Shown here piece by piece: positions 16,866-26,300 of a DNA stretch of 64,000 nt. Each line of letters starts with the position of its first letter. Within the stretch, counting starts at the first letter, position 1. The stretch is from assembly GCF_010119225.1 (NCBI RefSeq), contig NZ_WNKF01000008.1, positions 176,825-240,824 on the forward strand, given 5' to 3'. Origin of the DNA: Cyclobacterium roseum (GTDB lineage: Bacteria; Bacteroidota; Bacteroidia; Cytophagales; Cyclobacteriaceae). Below the pieces are notes generated by a model that saw nothing but the letters and a program-made list of their open reading frames with translations, was not told the origin of the DNA and did not search any database. A program made the position numbers and the translations under genes.

Positions 16866-18023
16866 ATGTCGAATCTTCGCCTAATAACACTACTAGCAAC
16901 TTGCCTGCTTTCCTGCTCCCGCTCCCAAAAGGAAACTTCCGGTGCTGGCAGCTATTCCCTTCAATTGGTGGACTCCGTTCGCATCGATTATATGGGTAGC
17001 CTGGAACTAAAGGATTACGATCCGGAAACCAACCGCTACCTGGCCTATAACCAACAAAAAAGGGAAGTCTTGATTTTTGATGCCTCAGGAGCTATCCAAC
17101 ATACGTTTATCCTGCAAGACGACGGCCCGGAGGCCATCAGCGGCTATGGGCTGAACCCCACCTTCTCGGCAGGAAACATCTGTATCTTTGGTGATAAAAT
17201 CTATACCCTGAGCCGAGAGGGAAAGCTGCTGAACCGGACGGAGATACCCTATCCCTATTTCTGGATCGTGGGGGGCGCACATATAGCAGCCTCTTCGCTG
17301 GGGGATAAGTTGCTGTACCATAAACCTGAATCGGCGGAAGAGGGGCAGGACCGGCAGGCAGCCTACCAACGCATGCTGGACGGAGGGCCCATGATGGAGG
17401 TATTGGATACCCTAAGCGGTGATCATTACCCTACCATGCATTTCCCGGAAACGGATGCCTTTGAAGCGGGGCTCTTTTACGGGTATCCGACGCCACTTAT
17501 TCAAAATAGCGGCTCCCAATGGTATCTTTCGGTCAATAATGCCCTGGAGTTTCATGTTTATAGCGAAGAGGAACAACAGTTGCTTTTTGAGCAGACGGTA
17601 AAAATTCCGGCGAAGAACGCCTTCCCGGACCAGCCCGTGCCATTGGAGCAGATGGATACTTTTTTCGAAAAAAATGGGCTTGTCTACCGTATCCCCCAGA
17701 TCCACCGGTTTTTACCACTGAAGGATCATTTTATTGCCTTTTACAGCAAGGGTGTTTCTCCCGAATCGAAAGCCGCCTACGATGTGTCGGATCCCGCACA
17801 GCGGCGGGAATTGGTGTACTCCTTTCCCATGGAATTTGCCGTTTTTGATTCGGGGTTTGGTCTGCGCGAAACGGACCTGCCCATTCCGAAAAGCATGGTT
17901 CCTTTTGAGGCCATGGTGGACAAGGAAGGGCAAATCGTGGCACTTAAAGACCAGGAACAGGCAGGCGTGGAAGAGGATTTTCATACCTTGTATCAATACA
18001 GCTTGGATTTTGGTGAAGAGTAA
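16866..18023 (+). CDS. DUF4221-like 6-bladed beta-propeller lipoprotein
   Basis: The product is 385 residues from the ATG at 16866; a start at 16827 would place 13 residues ahead of the signal. ATCLLSC gives Cys17. The mature N-terminus (LVDSVRIDYMG, LKDYDPETNRYLAYNQ) is clearly related to the genes at 2615 and 18753, while the rest has diverged. It predicts a propeller lipoprotein on the envelope. It is more GC-rich than the minus-strand cluster, so it may have a different history. It has no peptide gene beside it. Confidence 0.75.
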   Translation: MSNLRLITLLATCLLSCSRSQKETSGAGSYSLQLVDSVRIDYMGSLELKDYDPETNRYLAYNQQKREVLIFDASGAIQHTFILQDDGPEAISGYGLNPTFSAGNICIFGDKIYTLSREGKLLNRTEIPYPYFWIVGGAHIAASSLGDKLLYHKPESAEEGQDRQAAYQRMLDGGPMMEVLDTLSGDHYPTMHFPETDAFEAGLFYGYPTPLIQNSGSQWYLSVNNALEFHVYSEEEQQLLFEQTVKIPAKNAFPDQPVPLEQMDTFFEKNGLVYRIPQIHRFLPLKDHFIAFYSKGVSPESKAAYDVSDPAQRRELVYSFPMEFAVFDSGFGLRETDLPIPKSMVPFEAMVDKEGQIVALKDQEQAGVEEDFHTLYQYSLDFGEE

Positions 18024-18071
18024 CTAGTTTGCGTCAAAATTTGTACCTTTATTAAGTAAAACGTTACCAGA

Positions 18072-18284
18072 ATGAAGACCAGGGACCTAATAAAAGAAAT
18101 CCAGAAATTGCCTGTCAGCGAGCAGTTTTATATCATAGAGCGATCCATGCAACTGATTCGAAAACAGCAGGACGAAAGTCAGATGAAAAAAGCCGTTGAT
18201 TTATTGTACGAAGACTATGTGGCAGACGAAGAGTTGACTGCATTTACTGACCTTGATTTTGAGAATTTTTATGAACCAAGGTGA
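18072..18284 (+). CDS. Putative MazE-like antitoxin
   Basis: The 70-residue, acidic, helical protein (MKTRDLIKEIQKLPVSEQFY) ends 14 bases inside the following MazF gene, the normal antitoxin-first layout. KLPVSEQFYIIERSMQ resembles the LPxEEQ helix of small antitoxins. No MazE AbrB domain is recognisable, so it is a different antitoxin class identified mainly by position. A TACCTTTA sequence, close to a Bacteroidota -7 box, lies about 28 bases upstream. Confidence 0.6.
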   Translation: MKTRDLIKEIQKLPVSEQFYIIERSMQLIRKQQDESQMKKAVDLLYEDYVADEELTAFTDLDFENFYEPR

Positions 18285-18618
18285 AATATGGTTACTAAAC
18301 CTTGACCCAACTATTGGGGCTGAGATAAAAAAGACAAGGCCGGCTATAATTGTGAATGACGATACATTGGGAAAATTACCATTGAGAATCATTGTTCCGG
18401 TTACCGACTGGAAAGATAGGTACCAAATAGCCCCTTGGATGATAAAATTAATACCAGACAGCGAAAATGGATTAACAAAAGTGTCTGCAGCCGATACTTT
18501 TCAAATCCGCTCAGTTTCCGAGGAGAGATTTGTAAAAAAGGTAGGGCTTGTTTCGGAAAGCATCGGGGAACAAATCAGGGTTGGCTTATCAAAAGTCTTA
18601 TCTATTGACATCGATTAA
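18271..18618 (+). CDS. MazF/PemK-type endoribonuclease toxin
   Basis: The product is 115 residues from the ATG at 18271, which overlaps the antitoxin stop; an upstream start at 18253 adds six residues and is less likely. MNQGEIWLLNLDPTIGAEIKK and the following TRPAIIVNDD are the standard PemK/MazF opening with its Arg and substrate loop, and VPVTDW and VSAADTFQIR follow. It is expected to cut mRNA. Length is normal and all landmark positions are intact. Confidence 0.85.
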   Translation: MNQGEIWLLNLDPTIGAEIKKTRPAIIVNDDTLGKLPLRIIVPVTDWKDRYQIAPWMIKLIPDSENGLTKVSAADTFQIRSVSEERFVKKVGLVSESIGEQIRVGLSKVLSIDID

Positions 18619-18752
18619 ATATCCGACATGGATCAAACTTTATTGTCATTCGGAGAAATAGAAACTACAATCAATTTAAAAAATGCGCCAGGTCCGAAAA
18701 ATTTAACGTTTTTTAGGTAGGGATACCATTTCCTTTTGTGGAACTTGGACAC

Positions 18753-18965
18753 ATGAAAAAATGGCTATGTTTCTCCTTTTCAGCTTTGATCCTTTATGGG
18801 TGTAGCAATAACGGTAAAAAAAGCGAGGATGATTTTGCTTATCAATTGATGGTAACCGATTCCATTCAGGTGGATTATCAGGGGAATCTGTTTCTTTATG
18901 ACTACGACCATTCAAGCGACCAGTTTCTTGGGATGGACAATGGCACTGATGATATAATTATTTGA
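18753..18965 (+). pseudogene. DUF4221-like propeller lipoprotein truncated after 70 codons
   Basis: MKKWLCFSFSALILYGC is an intact lipoprotein signal (Cys17). The mature start (LMVTDSIQVDYQGNLFLYDY, DHSSDQFLGMDNG) mirrors the 16866 and 2615 proteins. After III the frame stops at 18965, some 320 residues short of a propeller. Thirty bases later the family B repeat begins, so the truncation coincides with repeat-rich DNA. The gene could still make a tiny lipopeptide, but it cannot form a propeller. Confidence 0.65.
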
Positions 18966-18996
18966 TGATCCGGTGGTTTAATGAGCTGATGGCACA

Positions 18997-19220
18997 TGCT
19001 GTTCGGAATTTGCAATTCCGAACCCAGATTAACAGGATTTGTAATCCTGCTTACGTGATTTCAAACGATTTCATGGTTTTATGAAGAAATAACCAAATTT
19101 CATTTACGCTTGGCCACTGCAAATGGCCTTTTAATATATGGTTTTCCAAAACGCATTTTCGTAGCTATCAGGGAGAAATTGCAAATTTCACCCTGCACAA
19201 ATTGGTGGTTTGATTATATG
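18997..19220. repeat. Palindrome-rich dispersed repeat, family B copy 2
   Basis: It is a direct repeat of 14731-14955 with the same stems, including GTTCGGAATT and AATTCCGAAC, and a GGGAGAAATTGCAAATTTC to ACCC segment. It starts shortly after a truncated propeller gene. A GACTCGTCCTAAAAAA sequence at the far end resembles IS3-type termini, but no transposase follows. Confidence 0.75.
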
Positions 19221-19359
19221 ACTCGTCCTAAAAAAAGTTTACAGAATATTGTTTAAATACTGCTATAGGTTTACAGTTTTATTTAGACCTGCAATGCGTT
19301 TAAATGTGTACGGTTTTTACTGTAATAATTGTTAACCTTTTCAGTTAAAATCGATGATC

Positions 19360-19593
19360 CTAATTTTTGTGCTCCGGGTTTTCAAATAGATCAGAAAGGT
19401 TTAATTTGAAACCTGAAATTACCTGGGAATCGATCGTACCTCCATGAGTAAGTAAACGGGTAGGTTGATAGGCGCCAATAATTAACCGGAAGACCAAGGA
19501 GGTCTGTTCATCGGGGAAAATGATCCGGTATTCGTTAACCCCACGCTCTTCGTAAATGCCGTATTTTTGCTTGAGTTCTTTTTGGTTATTGTA
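19360..19593 (-). pseudogene. Uma2-family nuclease C-terminal remnant
   Basis: The minus strand reads NQKELKQKYGIYEERGVNEY, then IIFPDEQTS and a family-like tail (GFKLNLSDLF), ending at TAG 19360. This is the last third of a Uma2 protein (compare KYDVYEDSGVKEYWVIHPDE in the intact gene). A TGA closes the frame upstream near 19593, and the catalytic Asp/Glu region is lost. It is a separate decayed copy, not a duplication of the 12766 gene, because the residues differ widely. Confidence 0.65.
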
Positions 19594-19744
19594 TCAAGCA
19601 AAAATAGCCTTAATTGCTGGTTTTAACCAACCATTTTGCCTCTGTAAATGATAAAAAGGCACGTCCAAAGGGCATCACAATTGAACTCGCTAATTGCGAT
19701 ACTTTCGTTACGCATTCAAAATTTAAGTTTAAATCGCTTACGTT

Positions 19745-19787
19745 TCCGCTTCGATTCAGATCGCTTCGCGGTGCTCGCGATGACGAC
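19745..19787 (-). repeat. REP-like unit, family C, isolated copy
   Basis: Read on the minus strand, GTCATCGCGAG and GCGAAGCGATCTGAATCG match the units at 42126 and 42364 (GTCATTGCGAG and GCGAAGCAATCTGATTCG). Open frames across 19600-19900 are read as a by-product of this repeat. No gene is seen in 18966-19999 other than the Uma2 remnant. Confidence 0.5.
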
Positions 19788-19999
19788 GTACGCTTTACTA
19801 TGAGTAACCAGTGGATTTTTAATAGAGACAAATTATTAGGGTTTAAGCTACTGAATGACAAAATAGTTGGTACTTTAGTCGTAATAAGTCAAAACCCGTG
19901 ATGACCAAAACTCCTGCTGTAGGATAACCTTCTAATTTGCTGCTGCCTATTCCTTTTTTATTAATGAAAATAGAAATTAAATACCTAACTTAATAGCCT

Positions 20000-20746
20000 A
20001 TGAAGCGATTGGTATTTTTACCGCTCTTACTCATCTTTGGTTTACACAACCTTTTAGTTGCCAGAGAGCAGCAGGGCCGTTTGACATTGAATGATACGTT
20101 GGAAGTAAACTACTCATTGATTCATCGGGAAGAATTCAATGACCTGGACCATTGGAAAGCCGAGCAACAACCCGGAGGAACGGTTGTTTTAAACGGGGGT
20201 AGATTGGAAATCGAAGACAAGGCAGGTTGTACCGTCTGGTTCGATAAGCAGTTGCATCAACCTGTTATGATCGAGTTTACCGCTACTGTGATTGATGAAG
20301 GAGGGCCGCAGGACCGGGTGTCAGACTTAAACTGTTTTTGGTTGGCTACCGATCCCTGGCACACGAATTTTTTTGGGGATGCGCATCCACATAGAGCGGG
20401 TAAATTTAGTCAGTATGATAGCTTAAAGCTCTATTACGTGGGGCTCGGCGGTCATAATAACACCAAGACGAGGTTTCGCAGGTATTCGGGAGATGGGCAA
20501 AAGCCGCTACTCCCGGCACACGATCTTTCAGATGAAGCATACCTGATCGTCCCGAATGTCCCTAACCGGATACGCATTATCGTGTTTACTACTACGATCC
20601 AATACTGGAGAAATGAACAACTGATTTTTAATGTATACGATGCGTCACCGTATGATTCCGGCTATTTTGCCTTTCGAACGGTGAATAATCACCTTTTTAT
20701 TGATGATTTTAACGTGTATGAGCTTTCAAAAATGGATGTTCCTTAG
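20000..20746 (+). CDS. DUF6250 family secreted protein
   Basis: The 248-residue product has a signal peptide (MKRLVFLPLLLIFGLHNLLV). A concanavalin-like beta-sandwich pattern follows: EFNDLDHWKAE, GGRLEIEDKAGCTVWF, DLNCFWLATDPW and HPHRAGKFSQYD. These, and the ending FIDDFNVYEL, resemble DUF6250 proteins of Bacteroidota carbohydrate loci. It could bind or cleave acidic polysaccharide, though no lyase residues can be assigned. The plus-strand sulfatase gene starts 80 bases on, so it likely belongs to the same module. The ATG has an AT-rich leader without a Shine-Dalgarno. Confidence 0.65.
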   Translation: MKRLVFLPLLLIFGLHNLLVAREQQGRLTLNDTLEVNYSLIHREEFNDLDHWKAEQQPGGTVVLNGGRLEIEDKAGCTVWFDKQLHQPVMIEFTATVIDEGGPQDRVSDLNCFWLATDPWHTNFFGDAHPHRAGKFSQYDSLKLYYVGLGGHNNTKTRFRRYSGDGQKPLLPAHDLSDEAYLIVPNVPNRIRIIVFTTTIQYWRNEQLIFNVYDASPYDSGYFAFRTVNNHLFIDDFNVYELSKMDVP

Positions 20747-20826
20747 AACCATAAAAGAAAAAACGAAGTGGATAGTACTAACACTTTGAAATAAAGATCG
20801 AAAACAATCATTTATATAGTGCAAAA

Positions 20827-22239
20827 ATGAAAGAATACATCACTGGGGCCTTCCTACTATTTGGCGTTTTCCTGATTTCCTGCACAGAAAAGCAACAGGA
20901 AGGGGAAGCCAGGCAACCCAATATCCTCTTTATCGCCGTGGACGATTTGCGGCCGGAGCTCAATTTTTATGGGGCAGATCACATTCAGTCCCCTCATCTG
21001 GATAAACTGGCCAGCCAAAGTCTCATATTCAACCGGGCCTTTTGCAATGTGCCGGTTTGCGGGGCATCCCGCGCCAGCTTGCTGACGGGAGCCAGGCCTA
21101 CACGCAACCGATTTATTGACTACAAAACCTTAAAGGATGCAGACTATCCGGAGGCAGAATCCCTGCCCATGCATTTTAAAAACAACGGGTACACCACCGT
21201 TTCCAATGGGAAAGTGTATCACCACGCCAAGGACGATTCCCTGGCCTGGGATGAGATTTGGCATCCGGATGTAAGGTATAACTACGCCACCGAGGAATAT
21301 AGGGAAATACGTGCAAATACCTTTCGCGGCATGCCCATGGAAAATGCCGATGTGCCCGATTCTGCTTACAGAGACGGTAAGTTGGCGTTAAAAGCCATAG
21401 CTGACCTGAACAAACTCAAGGAGGGAAACCAACCGTTCTTTCTGGCACTGGGTTTTTACAAGCCGCACCTGCCTTTTGCCGCTCCCAAAAAATACTGGGA
21501 CCAATATCGCCGGGAGGAAATCGAGCTTCCTGAAAATTACCGGCAACCGGAAACCACCCCCCGCAAGGCCTATCACAATTACGGGGAACTCAGAAATTAC
21601 GAAACCATACCCGAGGAAGGTCATTTGCCGGAGGAACAGGCAAAGGAGCTGATACACGGCTATTATGCCTGCGTCAGCTATACCGATGCCCAGATCGGCC
21701 TGGTCCTGGACGAATTGGAGCGACTGGGCCTGGCAGAAAACACCATCGTGGTCCTCTGGGGGGATCATGGCTGGAATCTGGGAGACCACAAGCTTTGGTG
21801 CAAGCACGCCAACTTCAACTCCTCCCTCCGGGTCCCCATGCTCGTCAAAGTCCCGGGAAAAACCAATGGACAGCACACCCATTTTATCACCGAGACGATC
21901 GACCTGTACCCCAGCCTTTGTGAGCTGGCAGGTATCGAAAAGCCGGATCACCTGGAAGGAGACAGTTTTGTTTCGCTGATGGAAATCGGGACACGGGAAA
22001 AAGACCATGCCGTTTCAAAATTCCATGATGGCGTAACCCTGGTGAAGGGATCATTTCAGTATACCGAATGGACCGATGATCAGGGTAAAGCCTATGAAAG
22101 GATGCTCTTCGATCATAATACCGACCCCTTGGAACTGGATAACCTGGCCGAAAAGGAGAAATACCAATCCAAAGTGGATGAATTATCAAAGGAATTGAGA
22201 GAGCGATGGGGCAAGGATTTTCTAAGCAAAGGTAAGTAA
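20827..22239 (+). CDS. Lipoprotein sulfatase, iduronate-2-sulfatase-like (S1 family)
   Basis: The 470-residue product has a lipoprotein signal ending LISC (Cys19). The N-terminal metal site is [10 protein letters not shown] (Asp39, Asp40). The formylglycine motif is [11 protein letters not shown], with Cys78 as the residue to be oxidised by a sulfatase-maturing enzyme. [14 protein letters not shown] and [13 protein letters not shown] segments complete the S1 active site. The overall pattern is iduronate-2-sulfatase-like, the group that includes the S1_7 ulvan sulfatases. It removes sulfate esters from a polysaccharide or oligosaccharide outside the cytoplasm. Eight bases separate it from the Kelch gene. 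Neighbours suggest ulvan-type rhamnose sulfate as substrate. Confidence 0.9.
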   Translation: MKEYITGAFLLFGVFLISCTEKQQEGEARQPNILFIAVDDLRPELNFYGADHIQSPHLDKLASQSLIFNRAFCNVPVCGASRASLLTGARPTRNRFIDYKTLKDADYPEAESLPMHFKNNGYTTVSNGKVYHHAKDDSLAWDEIWHPDVRYNYATEEYREIRANTFRGMPMENADVPDSAYRDGKLALKAIADLNKLKEGNQPFFLALGFYKPHLPFAAPKKYWDQYRREEIELPENYRQPETTPRKAYHNYGELRNYETIPEEGHLPEEQAKELIHGYYACVSYTDAQIGLVLDELERLGLAENTIVVLWGDHGWNLGDHKLWCKHANFNSSLRVPMLVKVPGKTNGQHTHFITETIDLYPSLCELAGIEKPDHLEGDSFVSLMEIGTREKDHAVSKFHDGVTLVKGSFQYTEWTDDQGKAYERMLFDHNTDPLELDNLAEKEKYQSKVDELSKELRERWGKDFLSKGK

Positions 22240-22247
22240 TAAAGCAA

Positions 22248-23279
22248 ATGAAGATAAAGCAATATTTCATTCGGGCAGCGTTGATTTCAGGGGTTTTCGC
22301 TTTGCAGTTTTGTGTGGAAAACAAACCTGAAGGAAGCGATCAGGATCAGGACAATCCAAAGGAAAAAAGCTGGGAAATTCTGGAATGCGAGGGCAGCCCA
22401 AACGCCAGACATGAGAACAGCTTTGTGGAAGTAAGCGACAAATTTTATTTATTGGGAGGAAGGGGTATCAAGCCCGTAAATATCTTCGATCCGGCAAGCA
22501 GCACCTGGACTTCCGGGGCTGAGCCACCAGTAGAAGTGCATCATTTCCAGGCAGTGGCCTATGCCGGTAAGATTTATATTATCGGAGCCATGACAGGACC
22601 TTATCCCCGTGAAAACCCCCTGGAAAATATCCTGATTTATGATCCGGCCAATGATACCTGGGAAATGGGAGATCCTATTCCGGAAGAAAGGCGCAGGGGA
22701 TCTGCAGGAGTGGTCGTAGATGGTGACAAGGCCATCATTCTGAGTGGGATCATTGATGGTCATTGGGCCGGGCATGTGGCCTGGACAGACCAGTATGACT
22801 TTAAGACGGGCGAATGGACCGTACTGGCAGATGCTCCCCGGCCCAGAGACCACTTCCATGCAACAGTAAATGAGGGGAAGATTTATGCTGCAGGCGGTAG
22901 GAATTCCTCTGCCAAAACCAATCAATCCTTTGAATTGACCATCCCCGAGGTAGATGTTTATGACATGGCCGAAAATTCCTGGAGTTCCCTGCCTGAGGAA
23001 CAGCCTTTGCCTACCGAAAGGGCAGGTACTTCAAGTGCCTTTTTGGGGCAGCAGCTCATTATTATCGGAGGAGAGAGTGGCAACCAGGAAGTGGCACATA
23101 GCGAAGTAGAAGCTTACCATACCGGTACCAAAACCTGGAAAAGCCTTGATCCATTGGTCAGGGGACGACACGGTTCTCAGGCCATAGTTTACCAGGATGC
23201 CATCTATATCGCTGCAGGCAGTGGCAACCGGGGTGGAAGCCCGGAGTTGGACACCATTGAGCGGTATGGGGAAGAGTAA
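22248..23279 (+). CDS. Kelch-repeat beta-propeller protein, probable lipoprotein
   Basis: The 343-residue product has a signal running to FALQFC (Cys22), a plausible lipobox. Six Kelch units recur with the GG-Y-W pattern, for example KFYLLGGRG with SSTWTSG, KIYIIGAM, AIILSGII, KIYAAGGRN, and LIIIGGESG with KTWKSL. They form a 6-bladed propeller like the sialate-mutarotase and galactose-oxidase-like proteins, without a recognisable catalytic site. It lies between two sulfatases in the polysaccharide module, so a sugar-binding or mutarotase-like role is possible. It is closely spaced (8 bases) after the first sulfatase. Confidence 0.75.
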   Translation: MKIKQYFIRAALISGVFALQFCVENKPEGSDQDQDNPKEKSWEILECEGSPNARHENSFVEVSDKFYLLGGRGIKPVNIFDPASSTWTSGAEPPVEVHHFQAVAYAGKIYIIGAMTGPYPRENPLENILIYDPANDTWEMGDPIPEERRRGSAGVVVDGDKAIILSGIIDGHWAGHVAWTDQYDFKTGEWTVLADAPRPRDHFHATVNEGKIYAAGGRNSSAKTNQSFELTIPEVDVYDMAENSWSSLPEEQPLPTERAGTSSAFLGQQLIIIGGESGNQEVAHSEVEAYHTGTKTWKSLDPLVRGRHGSQAIVYQDAIYIAAGSGNRGGSPELDTIERYGEE

Positions 23280-23396
23280 ATTTTCTAATAATTGCCAGCC
23301 CTCACCAATATCCCTATTTATTAATGGTAAATTTAGAAAAAAGGAGTACTTTTAGTATTTCTTTTTCTTAACATTGATAGAAAAATAACCTGTTAC

Positions 23397-26300
23397 ATGC
23401 TTAAATCGATTTCTACCATCCTTGTATGGATGGCTTTCACCCCCTTTATTTGTCAGGCCCAATCCACCAACCAACCGAACCAAAAACCCAACATTATCTT
23501 TATCCTGACCGATGACCAGCGCTGGGATGCCCTGGGGCATGCCGGGAACGAGCTGATTCATACTCCGGAAATGGACCGCCTGGCGGAAGAAGGCGCTTAC
23601 TTTAAAAATGCCCTGGTCACCACGCCCATTTGTGCGGCCAGCCGAGCCACCATTTTCACCGGACTGTATGAACGAACTCATGCCTACACTTTTCAGACCG
23701 GTCCCATCAAAGCCGAATACATGGAAACGTCCTATCCCAAACTGCTGAAGAAAGCAGGTTATAGGGTGGGATTCTACGGCAAATATGGGGTCAACCACAA
23801 GGACCTTGCCGGGCAATTCGATGTATACGACTCCTATGACAGAAACGGGCAATTTAAAGATCGAAGGGGCTATTTTTATAAAACAATCGGAAGCGATACC
23901 GTCCACCTGACGCGCTACACCGGACAGCAGGCCCTGGACTTTATCGACCAGGCGAAGCCCGATGAACCGTTTTGTCTTTCCCTGTCCTTCAGTGCCCCTC
24001 ATGCCCACGACCCGGCCGAAGACCAGTATTTTTGGCAGCAGGAAGTGGACCCGCTGTTGCAGGGCATTACCGTTCCGGATGCTGACCTATCCGAGGACCG
24101 CTACTTTGAAGCCCAGCCAGAGATCGTCAAGTCCGGCTTTAACCGTCTGCGCTGGACCTGGCGCTACGATACCCCCGAAAAATACCAGCACAGTGTAAAA
24201 GGCTATTACCGCATGCTGTCGGGCATAGACCTGGAAATCGCCAAAATCAGGCAACAACTCAAGGCCAAAGGTTTGGACCAGAATACGGTCATTATCCTGA
24301 TGGGAGATAATGGGTACTTTCTCGGAGAAAGGCAATTGGCCGGCAAATGGCTGATGTATGACAATTCTATCCGGGTGCCATTAATGGTCTACGATCCCAG
24401 GCTTACCAATCACGTGGATTCAGAAGAGATGGCAGCCAATGTGGATGTACCCGCCACCATTTTGGATTTGGCTGGGGTCCAGGTACCTGAAGCCTACCAG
24501 GGCAAGAGCCTGATGCCGGTGGTGAAGGGAGAGCGGCTCAATAGGGATACCGTATTGATCGAGCACCTTTGGGATTTTGAAAATATCCCGCCAAGTGAAG
24601 GCCTGCGCACGGCAGAATGGAAGTATTTTCGCTATATCAATGACAAATCCATTGAAGAATTGTACCACCTTAAGGACGATCCAAAAGAAACCCATAACCT
24701 GGCTAAAGATCCGCAGCATGCTACCAGGCTAGCAGCTTTTCGAAAAAAGCTGGACAGCATGGGTGAAGCACTCTCTGATGCAAGCACCGCTGCCCCTGAA
24801 AATCTTCATGTAGAAATGATCCGTAATCCTTCAGGGTTGACATTGAAGGATACCAGACCTGAATTTGGCTGGCAGGTGCCGGAAGGCCTGGTTTTTCAGT
24901 CCGCCTATCAGATCCTGGTGAGCAGCTCAGAAGAAAAAATCAACCAGAATATGGGAGATGTCTGGGACAGTGGCAAAGTACAAGGAAATCAATCCTTTAA
25001 CCTTGCCTATGGAGGGGATGCCCTGGAGGATAACAAAACCTATTATTGGAAGGCAAGGCTTTGGGATGGAGACAACCGTACCGGCCGGTATGCTGCGAGC
25101 CAGGAATTCCAGGTGGCGGAAAATGGGGGATACCTGACCACGGCAAATGGATTTTTAAAGGAAGATATCCTGCCTCAAACGCTGGAAAAAGTATCAGGGG
25201 ATACCTGGATGGCTGATTTTGGTAAAGCCGCTTTTGCCAACCTGGCTTTCCGCTACCAGGCAGATAAACCGGAAACCCTGACCGTTCGCCTGGGTGAGCA
25301 GCTGGAAGGAGGGAGGATCAACCGGGACCCGCAGGGCCATATCCGCTTTCAGGAAGTGGAGGTGGCAGTCAGTCCTGAAAAAGATCAGTATGTGCTTCAG
25401 TTGCCGCCTGATGAGCGGAATACAGGCCCGGCGGCAGTGGCCCTGCCGGATTCATTTCCGGTACTGCTGCCTTTTCGCTATGCCGAAATCGTAGCCCAAA
25501 AGCAGCCGGAAACACTTACCCAGCAGGCCTATTTTGGCTATTTTGAGGGCGACCAAAGCCATTTCAGTAGTTCAGACACCATACTGAATCAGGTATGGGA
25601 CCTGTGTAAGTATTCGATGAAGGCCACTTCCTTTGCCGGTATCTATGTGGATGGGGACCGGGAGCGCATTCCCTATGAGGCGGATGCCTATATCAACCAA
25701 CTCAGCCATTATGCGGTGGATTGGGAATACCCCATTGCGCGCAGGAGCATCGAATACTTTATGGAAAACCCCACCTGGCCCACCGAATGGCAGCTGCATG
25801 TGGCGCTGATGTTTTACGAGGATTACCTGTATACGGGCAATACCGAGCTGATTGAAAAATACTACGAGGAACTGAAGCACAAAACCCTGATGGAGTTGGC
25901 TCGGGAAGACGGGCTGATCAGTTCGTCGAGGGCTACACCTGAATTTATGAAAAAGCTTGGCTTTAAGGATCCCGATGTGAAGATGAGAGACATTGTGGAC
26001 TGGCCACCAGCACAGAAAGACACCGGTTGGGAGTTGGCCACGGAAGAAGGCGAACGGGACGGATTTGTGTTTACTCCCATCAATACCGTCATCAACGCTT
26101 TGTATTTCCGCAACCTGGAAATCATGGGAGAATTTGCCCGGATCATGGGTAAAACCGGGGAAGCCATGGAGTACGAACTAATGGCTGCTAAGGTGAAGAA
26201 AGCCGTTACGGAGAAATTAATGGATCCCGAAACCGGCATTTACCTGGATGGGGAAGGAGCCGGACATTCCTCCCTGCATGCCAACATGATGCCGCTGGCC

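Noticed and set aside
19221..19360. Insertion sequence suggested by GACTCGTCCTAAAAAA
   Set aside because: No opposite terminus or transposase frame is seen; a single IS3-like end is not enough.
19614..19901. 95-codon plus-strand ORF and an 83-codon minus-strand ORF
   Set aside because: Both cross a REP-like GCGAAGCGATCT unit and have no family features.
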